Source: Pirellulales bacterium (GTDB lineage: Bacteria; Planctomycetota; Planctomycetia; Pirellulales; JALHPA01). From it: 64,000 bases of DNA. The stretch spans positions 1 through 64,000 of the forward strand of contig JANRLT010000065.1 of assembly GCA_033762255.1 (NCBI GenBank), given 5' to 3'. The notes beneath the pieces are model-generated. The model searched no databases. It was not told the DNA's origin and saw only the letters and a list, made by a program, of their open reading frames with translations. This document shows, one piece after another, positions 44,632 through 53,784 of this stretch (within the stretch, counting starts at the first letter, position 1; each line of letters starts with the position of its first letter). A program made the position numbers and the translations under genes.

Positions 44632-46815
44632 TTAGTCTTTAAATACAAGACGAGCCCAATCGGGATGGTCAATAAACGGATTTCGGTTCTTCTGAATATC
44701 CGCGATCGCCTGGTTACGGTGTAATTCGTGCTCGGTCACCGGCGTTCCTTCATGCCAATCAAGGAGGGTCTCCAAACCTTGTTGCACATCTTCGTACATG
44801 TTCTCGAAATGCCCTCGATAACGCACGAAAAAGTAGAGCGTGGCCCTGGCGACTTTACCTTTTCCCATGAACGGTTCGAACAATCCATCATCCGAGAAGC
44901 CACATTTCGGCCGGTCCGCTTCCTGTGCGATTGAAAACTTCCCGAAGTCGTTGTAAGGACGATTCCCGCGAAAACTATTGCATTGACTCTGACACGTGAA
45001 CAGATGATGCAAGTCCCCTTGCATCGGTGCGTCGTTGCCAAACCAGGATTGCGGGACAACATGTTCGCAGTTAAACGGTTGTTGTGCTTCGAGCATTGCC
45101 GTCATTCGTTCCAGCGCCTCCGGCGAGCGATTCCCCTCCCGCAATGAACGGCGCTCGATAAGCTGCTCCAGGTGTCTCTCAATCCCAAAATCCTCTTTGA
45201 TAAACTGTTTCGGATTGAATCGTTCATCGGAGTAGATACTCCGTACTTTTTTGTCTCGCTGCAGATCGACCCAGGCATACAGGTGTTCAATTCGTGCTAC
45301 TTTGTATGACAATTGCTGCTTGTGCGTCTGGGTTACAAGAGCATTGAGATCGTCGAACAACGAAGTGCTGCGCGGGTCGATGTCACGATAATAATTGGCT
45401 CGGCTCGTTTTGTCACGCTCCTTTTCGTAATACGTACGCGTCTGTGAACGCTCCAAATTCAGGAGGCCTCTTTCTACAAGATTTACCGATTCAGTCCTTG
45501 TATCTCCCGTATCTGTGTTTTTTACACTGGACTTCCGCCAGGTTCTAACTCGGTCGGGAGTATCATGTGAGAAAGTTACCACGACAGGGGTTGAATCTCC
45601 AACGCTCACTGTAACGGTCAAGCTGTGTGCTGTGACACTGCATTTGTTAGTGTAGATAGGTTGCTCAATATCATTGCCAGGTGCGAGATGTTTTTCCGAT
45701 GGCGGCACTTCGTCAACCCTCCTGTCGCCTAGTTGTTCCTCTGAGTATGGTGGGTTGTTGGTTTCACGGGGAAATTCCGCTAATATTGCTGGCCAAGCGT
45801 TGCCATGCTTCTTGGCAACTTGGCGTATGACATCAGCAACAATTCGGCTAATTCGAATCCCTTCATTGCCGATCCATTTAATTAAATTCGGATCATCCGT
45901 GTCAGGATTCCAGATCCGGTTATCGGATGTGAGGATATTGCCTTTAGAATCCTTTAGCGGTACACCAGCATGATGTAGGCAAATGACCTGCCACTGATCA
46001 TTGAACACAGGGGATCCAGAAGATCCAGGCAGCGTATCGGATTCGTAGTGCACATACCGTTCGAGTAGCGCAGTAAATCGGTTCTGTCGCAATGCCAGCC
46101 GCTTGGGCGCACCATTGGGGTGTTGGAGAATATTCAGGCATTCGCCCCGTAATGCATTGGCGACCGATGTCTCCAAACGGAGAAATCCGAAGTCGGATAT
46201 CGCAATCGAGCCGGACACAGATATCGGTTCCACGGCCACCAACGTATAGTCGAGTTCGTCTTCGGGGCTAGAGAAAAAGAGTGCCTGAGGTGCAAGTTTA
46301 AATGGAACCGATGTTTCCATCCCGACACCAATCAAGCGATCCTCGTAGTTAAACTCAGCCATACACAGCATCGCAGTTGCGGGATCCCCAATGACATGAG
46401 AATTGGTGAGTAACAATCGTGGCGTCACTAGAAATCCGGTTCCAATTCTTCGGTAGTTCTCCTGGATGCAACAGACCGATTTGGTTGCTTCGGCCCCCCG
46501 TTCCAGAAAAACGGATGAGAGCAGATCGTTCTCCCCAATAATCCGCTCCAAGCCAGGGTTTTTGGGCCGCGGCAACGTGCGTGCCTCACGAGTGTCAACG
46601 GCCTCTTTGAAACTTCGGGCGAAATTTTCTGCGGTTTCTGTCCCGATCCCTAGATCGGCGACCCTTCTTTCTACCCGGTCGACGCGCTCTATTTCAACCG
46701 GCGACTTGCCAATCTTGATTTGCTCCTTCACAAACTCCCGTTCACCGGCCGAATCACGGAAGCGAGGGCCAACTCCCTTAAGTCTAAGTTGCGATTTGAT
46801 ATCACTTTGTGACAT
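44632..46815 (-). CDS. Trypsin-like protease fused to Endonuclease I domain
   Basis: 727 residues. A helical N-terminal region (1-110) precedes a trypsin fold: LLLTNSHVIG (H140), DELDYTLVAV (D189), LPGSSGSPVF (S266). A linker (about 350-500) includes HSLTVTVSVGDSTPVVV. The C-terminal domain has NCEHVVPQSWFG (H585) followed by MQGDLHHLFTCQSQCNSFRG, the Endonuclease I (EndA/NucM-type) signature. All catalytic motifs of both domains are present. No signal peptide, unlike secreted EndA. Architecture parallels the protein at 37704-39917, with the same protease-linker-nuclease order but an unrelated nuclease, so both are probably protease-controlled effectors of one strategy (inference). No strong ribosome binding site at 46815. 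Confidence 0.9.
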   Translation of the reverse strand: MSQSDIKSQLRLKGVGPRFRDSAGEREFVKEQIKIGKSPVEIERVDRVERRVADLGIGTETAENFARSFKEAVDTREARTLPRPKNPGLERIIGENDLLSSVFLERGAEATKSVCCIQENYRRIGTGFLVTPRLLLTNSHVIGDPATAMLCMAEFNYEDRLIGVGMETSVPFKLAPQALFFSSPEDELDYTLVAVEPISVSGSIAISDFGFLRLETSVANALRGECLNILQHPNGAPKRLALRQNRFTALLERYVHYESDTLPGSSGSPVFNDQWQVICLHHAGVPLKDSKGNILTSDNRIWNPDTDDPNLIKWIGNEGIRISRIVADVIRQVAKKHGNAWPAILAEFPRETNNPPYSEEQLGDRRVDEVPPSEKHLAPGNDIEQPIYTNKCSVTAHSLTVTVSVGDSTPVVVTFSHDTPDRVRTWRKSSVKNTDTGDTRTESVNLVERGLLNLERSQTRTYYEKERDKTSRANYYRDIDPRSTSLFDDLNALVTQTHKQQLSYKVARIEHLYAWVDLQRDKKVRSIYSDERFNPKQFIKEDFGIERHLEQLIERRSLREGNRSPEALERMTAMLEAQQPFNCEHVVPQSWFGNDAPMQGDLHHLFTCQSQCNSFRGNRPYNDFGKFSIAQEADRPKCGFSDDGLFEPFMGKGKVARATLYFFVRYRGHFENMYEDVQQGLETLLDWHEGTPVTEHELHRNQAIADIQKNRNPFIDHPDWARLVFKD

Positions 46816-47354
46816 AAGCTTGCATTAACAATCGCTGTTTTGTGAAGGTTGTTGACAGCTAAATAATCAAACCACAGCACTCACAGTTACTCCCCTGCAC
46901 AACGTCCATTTGTGGACATGGAGATCAAAGTCTATCGAATTCTCGTTCCACTACCCTAAGTAACGTCCGCATCTTACAGCACTGCACAATTTTATGGGAT
47001 TTTTGCCGATTCTAGCGTTCTTGGAGTTCCTTGAGCTGATTGATTGGGTATGCAAAGCGGCTTTGTTCTATCTCTTTTATTGACGAGATTGAAAGACTAT
47101 ATCGTTTTACAAGTGAATGCCAGAATCACCGATTCTCGACATGGCCAATAACTAACAACGCAGTTCGGTATTCGAACACGTGACATGGGATCACCCACCT
47201 AGTACTCCTCACATAATAACGAGTGTTGAATTAAGGCTGCCGCACGCTGTAAGCCGGACACTCACGGAATATGGCGATTCGGCAAGTTACGTATCGCAGT
47301 CATTAATTCCTCCGAGTAACTTATCACCCTATTTCACAACCCAAGGAATGTGTC
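46816..47354. other. Divergent intergenic region
   Basis: About 540 bases between the divergently transcribed trypsin-Endonuclease I and subtilase genes. It should contain the promoters of both. AT-rich in part, no coding frame supported. AAGGA lies 8 bases before the 47355 ATG. Confidence 0.45.
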
Positions 47355-48551
47355 ATGCACGGGAGTCCATCCGATCGAATTGTACTTCGTAGTAAGCTCT
47401 CGTTTCGTCGAACTAGGACCGCTGGTCCACTTGGTGCTGGACCATTCGGATTAGAAAGCTTGCCCACATTGGTTGAGCCTATTCTCGAACAAGCTCATTT
47501 AACGGCTGCAGAGGCAGCCGATTTGCAGCGCGATCCAGAAGTCGTGGTGGTGGCCGATCCCATGCCTCTAAAATTGATCGAGCCTGTAGGAACTCCCGAA
47601 CCAACTCCTACGGCAGTCGGCAATACATGGGGAGTTGAAGCGGTTAAAGCTCACACCAGCCCATTTACTGGAGCAGGAGTTGTCGTTGCCGTTTTGGATA
47701 CGGGGATTAACTCTAGCCATGTCGCCTTTCAAGGGGTTCAATTAGTCCGTCGCAATTTTACTCAAGGAAGTAATGACGATGAAGTAGGTCACGGTACGCA
47801 TTGTGCCGGAACAATCTTTGGCAGGGATGTTAACGGACTACGCATTGGTGTGGCGCGGGGTGTCACCAAGGCATTAATCGGAAAAGTCCTGGGGCCTGGT
47901 GGTGGTTCATCTGCCACTTTGGCAACTGCGATCAATTGGGCTTATGAAAATGGCGCCAATGTCATTTCTATGTCGCTGGGCATCGACTTTCCTGGCTTCG
48001 TTGCTGAATTGATTGACCAAGGCTTACCAGTTGAAGCAGTGACGTCAATCGCACTTGAACAATATCGGGCCAATGTGAATTTATTCTCAAGCTTAACCCA
48101 GTTGTTGGCACAATCCAATGCCTTCTCACAAGCAGCAATTATCATTGCAGCCTCAGGTAATGAAAGCAATCGACCTACGTACGAAGTCGCTGTAGCACCG
48201 CCAGCAGCGGGTGATGGTATGATCTCCGTCGGAGCATTACAGCGTTCTGCTGCCGGTAACCTAAGCATTGCCGCTTTTTCAAACACACAATGCAATTTAT
48301 GTGGACCGGGCGTAAGTGTGACGTCTGCTTGGATCGGCAGCAATAGCATATTGCAGACACTCCAAGGCACGAGTATGGCCACTCCACACGTAGCTGGATG
48401 TGCAGCTTTGTGGGCCCAACAACAGTTGCAACTTACGGGTGTTTTAACCAACAAAAACCTTGCAGCCAAAACTCTCGCATCAGCCGTTTTTGTTCCCGGC
48501 GCGTCATTTGATAACATCGGCAACGGCATGGTGCAAGCACCGCAAAATTAA
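47355..48551 (+). CDS. Cytoplasmic S8 subtilase
   Basis: A 398-residue subtilisin-like protease. Triad: VVAVLDTGIN (D115), VGHGTHCAG (H146), QGTSMATPHVAG (S340). The oxyanion Asn region AASGNES is present. No signal peptide or export propeptide is evident: the first 90 residues are basic and Pro-containing. It likely acts in the cytoplasm or is exported unconventionally. An insertion of about 60 residues (VAELIDQGLPVEAVTSIALE and following) separates helices in the core. Cytoplasmic subtilases occur in bacterial conflict systems with STAND proteins and nucleases (family knowledge), and it is divergent to the trypsin-Endonuclease I gene, which supports a shared role. Confidence 0.9.
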   Translation: MHGSPSDRIVLRSKLSFRRTRTAGPLGAGPFGLESLPTLVEPILEQAHLTAAEAADLQRDPEVVVVADPMPLKLIEPVGTPEPTPTAVGNTWGVEAVKAHTSPFTGAGVVVAVLDTGINSSHVAFQGVQLVRRNFTQGSNDDEVGHGTHCAGTIFGRDVNGLRIGVARGVTKALIGKVLGPGGGSSATLATAINWAYENGANVISMSLGIDFPGFVAELIDQGLPVEAVTSIALEQYRANVNLFSSLTQLLAQSNAFSQAAIIIAASGNESNRPTYEVAVAPPAAGDGMISVGALQRSAAGNLSIAAFSNTQCNLCGPGVSVTSAWIGSNSILQTLQGTSMATPHVAGCAALWAQQQLQLTGVLTNKNLAAKTLASAVFVPGASFDNIGNGMVQAPQN

Positions 48552-49350
48552 TCGATGCTTCAGTTGTTGAGGCAGCTTGGTAAACTCCGTAACATTTACC
48601 GACACAGCATTATTGCTTGACGCAGTATGGGGTTATCAACGCCATTATGGCTCCGAATAGCCCGCCCGGACTTTAGAGATTTTGGTTGACTGCTCTTTGA
48701 CAAGTGCATAAAGGATTCCGTGTTACGTCTAGCCATCATGCGAGCGCTGCTACTAGGTTCGTCTAACCTTACAATTGGTAAGCTTGCGAGAATGGGTCTA
48801 TTGGAGGATTCATTGCGGCTTACACTAAGTTCTTGGAACTGAGTAGGTCATGGGAGACACTGAGTTATGACGAGGGTTGCCCTTGGGTAAGTAGTGTCTG
48901 AAGCTTTTCTGCAATGCGCTCTGCGGACATACCTACTCTGGCAAGTGTTGTACTGAGAGCCATTAATCTTCGTAGCTATTGTTGAAGAGGCTAACTGGTT
49001 AGTTCTCTCCGTGATGAATACGAACCTCATTTTATTGATAACACAATATGTATTCACCAGCAAGCCTAAATCTACTTGCTCTGGATTATACAACGTCTCC
49101 AAACCGCCCACGAAGTTTATTACGCTAGCTCCTAAACCCGCGTTGCGTTTGAGTTTGATGTCCGCCTGTCGTGAACTTCCTTCTAGCAACTATGAAAAAA
49201 AGTTTATTCTGATTATCGATGCAACCCCAACGGTCTTACTGGACTTGCGTACTATGCTATTTCGTTGCGCAATTTAATACACAATTTGTGAGCTTCTAGA
49301 GTTGTAATGGCGTATTTGAGTAGCACCACTTTTCGTGGCATCATGGGGCT
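48552..49350. other. 800-base region without supported genes
   Basis: Boundary between the conflict-gene cluster and the plasmid backbone. Weak frames exist on both strands (minus 48848-49189 and plus 49011-49277), overlapping each other, without ribosome binding sites. The minus one has a short protein-like portion (GLGASVINFVGGLETLYN) and could be a gene remnant. No insertion-sequence end was recognised. Confidence 0.4.
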
Positions 49351-49962
49351 ATGAACCAGACATTAGTTTTCTTCGATCTTGAAACGGGCGGAATCGACCC
49401 GAAACGTCATCCGATCATCCAAATAGCGGCCATCGCCGTCGGAGAGGATCTAGAACCGATCGAGGCGTTTGAGGCCAAAATCAGATTTTCTTCCAAAACT
49501 GCAACAGCCAGTAGCTTGCGCAAGAGCAGCTATCATCCGGGTGTCTGGGCCAAAGAAGGCCGCGAACCCGCAGAGGTCGCCAAGGAATTGGCCGGGTTTC
49601 TGCGTCGCCATGCAACGCGGCCAGCACTCACCGCTGACGGCAAGAAATATCAGGTCGCGCAGCTCGTCGCCCATAACGCCGCCTTCGACGGTCCGTTTAT
49701 ATCGGAGTGGTTCGACCGTTTGCGGGTATATCTTCCTGCGCGAAAACTCGTCCTTTGCACGCTGCAACTTGCCCTGTGGAATGCCCAATCGCAAGGTGGA
49801 ACAGAACCTGCCAACTTCCAGCTTGCTACCCTTTGCCGGCACTACGGCGTCCCATTTCACGCCGCCTCCGCCCACGACGCCCTCGGGGATGTTTCCGCCA
49901 CGGTGGGTTTGTTCCAAGCCATTGCACGGTCGATGCAGACTTCCTCAAGAGCAGCGGCGTAG
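49351..49962 (+). CDS. DnaQ-like 3'-5' exonuclease
   Basis: 203 residues of the DEDD exonuclease fold. Motif I is VFFDLETGG (D9, E11), motif II LVAHNAAFDGPF and motif III HDALGDVSATV, with the His of DEDDh type. It resembles proofreading subunits and related plasmid-borne exonucleases. The ATG at 49351 has no strong ribosome binding site. The gene is followed by 50031-50327 in the same direction and marks the left edge of backbone genes. The role may be in plasmid replication fidelity or DNA processing. Confidence 0.88.
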   Translation: MNQTLVFFDLETGGIDPKRHPIIQIAAIAVGEDLEPIEAFEAKIRFSSKTATASSLRKSSYHPGVWAKEGREPAEVAKELAGFLRRHATRPALTADGKKYQVAQLVAHNAAFDGPFISEWFDRLRVYLPARKLVLCTLQLALWNAQSQGGTEPANFQLATLCRHYGVPFHAASAHDALGDVSATVGLFQAIARSMQTSSRAAA

Positions 49963-50030
49963 CCCGAATAATTTGAGTAGCAAGCGTCCCTGTGAGAATA
50001 TTAGCTGTAGTTTTTTTGATAAGGAGACCT

Positions 50031-50327
50031 ATGACCGAACGAATTGATTCCAAAAAGAAAAAATCACAAACGGCCGAGACGCCCGTTCACGCGCTCCACG
50101 CCGGGAGCGTGGCGGCGCTCATTTGGCGACGACAATCGCCCGCCGGATACGTATATTTCGACTATTCGCTGACCCGCTCGTGGCAGAGCCTTTCCAGCGG
50201 CAGTCGTGGCCAGTCGCGAAACTTTTTCGCTCAGAATGAACGCGAACTGTTGACGGTCGTCCAACAGGCGTCCAACTGGATCGCCGAGAATGAGCGCAGC
50301 TTGGCTTCAGCCGCCAATCCCGAATGA
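50031..50327 (+). CDS. Small conserved-looking plasmid protein, unknown
   Basis: 98 residues; the ATG at 50031 is preceded by AAGGAG, so the longer frame from 49992 is not used. A Lys-rich start is followed by ALIWRRQSPAGYVYFDYSLT and FFAQNERELLTVVQQASNWI. The Tyr/Trp and Arg pattern suggests a small beta-alpha fold, perhaps nucleic-acid binding. It overlaps the end of the convergent gene 50307-51056 by 21 bases. No family name can be given. Confidence 0.7.
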   Translation: MTERIDSKKKKSQTAETPVHALHAGSVAALIWRRQSPAGYVYFDYSLTRSWQSLSSGSRGQSRNFFAQNERELLTVVQQASNWIAENERSLASAANPE

Positions 50328-51056
50328 GTGATCTTGCGCAGCGCACTTGTCAGCGCTAGCGTCAATAGTTTGCGAATGAAAAGGTGAGCTAGGCCCGAAT
50401 GCCCGGACAATCTGTCGTTTGAAACGCAGGCAGGACACCGGGATTTTCTGATAGCCCGCGGCCTGCCGCTCGGTGTTCACAAGTCGCAATAGCTTCAACA
50501 GTTGCTTCCTGACGGGAGCGTAGGGTTCGTAGGGAAGGCGATAGAACTCTTCCATGAGCGCCTCGACTCGGCGATGTCGCGCCGCGTCGAGGAACCGGGC
50601 GCAGAGTTCCCGGTACGGCTCGCGCGCGATCAGCACCCGAACCCGCCATCGGCCATCCGGCGTCGCGGCATCCGCCTCGGGTGCCTTGCGCAGGAAATTG
50701 CCACGCTTCACGTAGACAGCGTAGTCCCCGATGCGCAGCGGTGCCCTCCGCGCGTCCTTCAGATTCTTCCCTTCTCCCTCTCGGATGGCGTGGTCGCCGT
50801 GAGTCGCCAACAGTACCCAGTGATTCTTGTAGCGAACATACTGGACGTTGCCGAGTCCTTGCTGCTTCCGCCAGCGGCGGGCACCTTCACTCTTGGCAAT
50901 ATCATACTTCGCGAGCAACTTGACGTCGAGAGCGACAGGGTTCTTGCCCTCGGGCAAGGTCCCCTGCACAAAAAAATAATACCCTTTCGGCAGGAGGTGT
51001 GTCGCCACCCGCTGCAAGAATCCCGTGAGGCTTGTGACCTCGTATTTATACTCCAT
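50307..51056 (-). CDS. Protein of unknown function downstream of hairpin-rich region
   Basis: 249 residues with the start at 51056, where AAGGAGG lies upstream; the open frame continues to 51128. Motif-like stretches: GYYFFVQGTLPEGKNPVALD, YVRYKNHWVLLATHGDHAIR, GDYAVYVKRGNF and VRVLIAREPYRELCARFLDA, with a helical, basic C-terminal half. No family assigned; the sequence could be a replication or mobilisation accessory. It is directly downstream, on the same strand, of the predicted large structured RNA (51156-52300). The stop overlaps the convergent 50031-50327 gene. Confidence 0.75.
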   Translation of the reverse strand: MEYKYEVTSLTGFLQRVATHLLPKGYYFFVQGTLPEGKNPVALDVKLLAKYDIAKSEGARRWRKQQGLGNVQYVRYKNHWVLLATHGDHAIREGEGKNLKDARRAPLRIGDYAVYVKRGNFLRKAPEADAATPDGRWRVRVLIAREPYRELCARFLDAARHRRVEALMEEFYRLPYEPYAPVRKQLLKLLRLVNTERQAAGYQKIPVSCLRFKRQIVRAFGPSSPFHSQTIDASADKCAAQDHSFGIGG

Positions 51057-51155
51057 TGAACTGCCCTCCTTGGTGACCGCTAGACCTACCCCAGCGGTCG
51101 CAAAGAAGGGCGAGCTTGTCCATATCACTCGCCCCTGAAACGAAATCCTTCTACA

Positions 51156-52300
51156 CTTGGTCGCGACTCATCTGGAGTTACGACCAAGGCTCCGGGAACC
51201 TCTGCAAAATCCCTTGAACCTTACTTACGAAAGCCTTGCGGTTGCGGCGGCGCGAGCAGCAGGGCTGCTGAATTCTCAGCAGCCCTGCGCTCAATTCCAT
51301 GCCACCGTTGTACCGAAAACCACGCGGGTGTCGTCGCCATGCACTGCGTACACGTCGACTGTCCACCCTCGATTCGCTGCCAAAGGGATTATCTCCTCCC
51401 GGAGACAATTCGTTTGACTCACTATGCTTCCAACCAAGGAAATGCCGCACGCCACCCGACCGGGAATACAAATCCCGGTCAGGTGCGCGGCATTGTCCAT
51501 CCGTTTGGCCCTTAGGCCAGTCACTGCTTTCGTCGTGGCTTACTTGCTTCGGTGCCACCCGAAGCGCCAACGAGTCCGGACTGCCTTGCCCGGCGCTGGC
51601 GAGTCGTATCGTGCGACCGCCCGCGTCTTTGCCTTCGCAAAGACCATCGTCCGAAACGTCCCCAGGCTTCCGCCCGTGTCGCTTCGGCTACCTACTTGCA
51701 GCCCACTCCCCCACTGACGAGTTTCAAGCACGCGGCCGACGAGGCCGCGCACCGGTTACCAACCGGCGTCGTCAGTGGTTCCTGCGTTAGTCAGTTTCTT
51801 CATTTTGAGAGTTCCGTGGGTGAGCTGGTTGCCCAGCATGGCAATCACGTTTCTAGGTGCGGCCGTCAGGCCGTCCTACTTTCCGAGACCGTTTGACCGA
51901 TAAGGTCAGAGGGCTCGATTTCCCCCTACGAATCCAGAAGATCGGGTTACAGAGAAACGGTTGCTTGTCCCCAGTTCGATGCGGCTATCGCCGCCTCGAA
52001 CTGATTTCGGCATCGACCCTCTCAATACTTACCAGCAAGCGATCTCTCGCCTTTTGAATGGTTGAGCTTTTCGCGTTCGCAGACTTCCTGCGATACCCGA
52101 GGATGTCATTCCCCGGCGCGGCCTGTTACCAGGCGCGCGGCTCCCCACGCTGGACAACGTTGGACGCCCCTTAGATAAGGAAGCGAACCCCGTGTGTGGA
52201 TTACGCCATGCAAAAACATGGCCTCACCAACTTTGATAACTGACGGCTTGCGATAGAACTCCATCGCAAGTTGTTCCGCATCGCCCCCATTCGCTGAGAG
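51156..52300 (-). ncRNA. Candidate very large structured RNA
   Basis: About 1.1 kb without credible genes but with a dense series of perfect or nearly perfect helices: 51156-51163/51181-51188, 51259-51288, 51441-51494 (two stacked 8-bp stems), 51625-51644, 51824-51837, 51972-52003, 52039-52050, 52116-52138 and 52247-52270. Two closing stems enclose further hairpins as multibranch junctions: 51711-51720 with 51769-51778 (10 bp; inside are 51731-51749 and 51752-51766) and 51888-51894 with 51955-51961. Read on the minus strand, three loops are GNRA tetraloops: GCAA at 51829-51832, GAGA at 52043-52046 and GTAA at 52126-52129. This sets the likely strand. Ends are uncertain; similar hairpins (52493-52511) may extend it to about 52.5 kb. 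No group II domain V or RNase P core was found. Alternative: single-strand DNA structures of a replication origin. Confidence 0.5.
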
Positions 52301-52575
52301 CTTGAGAAAAAAGAAATTGCTATAGGATAGAAATCCAGGATTACTCTGCGGTCGGTTGGCTGCGAAACAAAGGCAGCGCGTACTGGCAGGATTACTCTGG
52401 ACAGCCTCCTTCGAGCACGGACAAGCACCTGTAAGGCGCATCCGGCTCTACCGGCAAGCGATCATGACGGGCGGTAAACACCGTCCCCTTTTGCATGGCT
52501 GGCGGCCATGCTCCTCGGGCAATCGCTTCCAAACGGATGGAACTTGTCAAAGCGTTTTACGATCATCAACAGTCG

Positions 52576-52600
52576 AAGGGCCTATCCTAAAGCCCTTCTG
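52576..52600. repeat. Solitary IS5-type element end
   Basis: AAGGGCCTATCCTAAAGCCC closely resembles the left end of the element at 2976-3522 (AGGGCCTATCCCAAAAGCCC). No partner end or transposase fragment is found nearby, so it is a decayed remnant or chance. Confidence 0.45.
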
Positions 52601-52659
52601 AGATGCATCTATAACATGGTTTTACCAACGCAATCAACTGGCGCACTCGGTTAGGAACG

Positions 52660-53109
52660 TCAGGCGTCCGAATTCTCTTCACGGGCGCGAAGGTAGCCGT
52701 GCTTGCGAAACCAATCGCCGAGCGCCGCCTCGACAATGTCTTGGCGCGTGGCCGGAGTCTCCTTCTTCAGTCTTTGACGCAATGCCGCTTCGGTTAATAG
52801 TTTGTTGGTCCTTTGTCGCAACCGCGTGGTGACGTTTTCCAATGGATCGTCGCGCTCCAGCTCGGGAACGAGCCGACTACGGCTCGCCTTGCGTTTCTGC
52901 GGTGCATGAGATTCTGAGGATGACACTGCTGCTTTGGGCTGGATTGTCGTAGCCAGAGAAGGAGGGGTTTGCCGTGGTTCCTGCTTGGCGTTCGACGAAC
53001 GACCGACAGACCGTTTCTGTTGCAACGCATGCAACACATCCCCTACTTCCGCCGTGACACTGTCTTGCAGGGAAGCAAGGTCGGTTCCAAAATCAGGTTG
53101 TTTATTCAT
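52660..53109 (-). CDS. ParB-like/small partition partner of ParA
   Basis: 149 residues. The first 85 are hydrophilic and probably disordered (Ser, Gln, Lys, Pro-rich). The C-terminal part (LRQRTNKLLTEAALRQRLK, then TPATRQDIVEAALGDWFRKH) looks like a short helix-rich DNA-binding or dimerisation domain of the kind found in small plasmid ParB/CopG-type partners. It overlaps the end of the parA-like gene by eight bases (ATGAATAA), so the two are translated together. Function as centromere-binding protein is inferred from this arrangement, not from a recognised family. Confidence 0.7.
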   Translation of the reverse strand: MNKQPDFGTDLASLQDSVTAEVGDVLHALQQKRSVGRSSNAKQEPRQTPPSLATTIQPKAAVSSSESHAPQKRKASRSRLVPELERDDPLENVTTRLRQRTNKLLTEAALRQRLKKETPATRQDIVEAALGDWFRKHGYLRAREENSDA

Positions 53110-53758
53110 TGGCTGTTCTCCTTGAAATTAAATGATCTCCCAAAAGTTCCGTGAACAAGGCGTCGATGTCGGCGGCCGCTTCTTTACTTTTAGGCGTGTT
53201 CTCGCGCGTCACCGCCGAATCACAAGAATCGGCCAACGCATCCAGCCGACGGATTTCGCTTTTCGCGACCCGCAGTCCCAGCGGGTCAAGTTGTTTGCGC
53301 AGCACCGACGTGCGCAGGCTTTTCTTGCGAACGCAGTTGAAGACCAGGATCGTCTCCGGGCGGTTGCCTTTTGTCACGGCGTGGGCGAGGCGGATTGTTT
53401 TCAGGGCGTCTTTCAAAGCCCGCACATCCGGCTTGGTCGGCTGGAGGGGCAGGATGGCCATATCTGCCAGGAGCGTCACGGCATTGGCCGCCTCCCCTTC
53501 TTCGCCCGGCGCGTCGGCGATCACAAAATCGTGGCTTTTTAAAAGCTCGTCCCGAGATTTTTGGATGCCGTCGCTGTCGCTCGTGGCTCGAATGGTGATC
53601 TGGGGTTCAGCCCGCCGCAGCCACTCGGACGACGTACCTTGGGAATCGGTGTCGAGGAGCGCGACTTTGAAACCGCGGTCAAAGAGCCAAATAGCAAGAT
53701 GCGAGGCGAGTGTGCTCTTGCCGACGCCTCCTTTGGTGTTTGTGAAGGTAATGAACAT
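53102..53758 (-). CDS. parA: ParA-family partition ATPase
   Basis: 218 residues from the ATG at 53758. Deviant Walker A KGGVGKST at residues 9-16, LLDTDSQGTSSEWLRRA (Walker A'), FVIADAPGEEGEA (Walker B-type) and PLQPTKPDVRALKDA, all hallmarks of small plasmid ParA/MinD-type ATPases. An upstream in-frame ATG (53800) would add residues before the conserved start, which is less likely. It is divergent to the rep gene, with origin sequences between. It is expected to segregate the plasmid with the product of 52660-53109. Confidence 0.93.
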   Translation of the reverse strand: MFITFTNTKGGVGKSTLASHLAIWLFDRGFKVALLDTDSQGTSSEWLRRAEPQITIRATSDSDGIQKSRDELLKSHDFVIADAPGEEGEAANAVTLLADMAILPLQPTKPDVRALKDALKTIRLAHAVTKGNRPETILVFNCVRKKSLRTSVLRKQLDPLGLRVAKSEIRRLDALADSCDSAVTRENTPKSKEAAADIDALFTELLGDHLISRRTANE

Positions 53759-53784
53759 ACGAACGAGCCTTGCACGGAAGTTTC

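Noticed and set aside
48848-49277. Overlapping frames on both strands between subtilase and exonuclease genes
   Set aside because: No ribosome binding sites; only a short protein-like portion on the minus strand, not enough to call a gene.
51178-51896. Short overlapping frames on both strands in the hairpin-rich region
   Set aside because: Low-complexity Arg/Pro/Ser translations, no ribosome binding sites, mutually overlapping; they come from GC-rich stems.
51156-52300. Group II intron, RNase P RNA or tRNA array
   Set aside because: No domain V-type hairpin, no RNase P core sequence and no tRNA cloverleaf with a T-loop consensus could be found on either strand.
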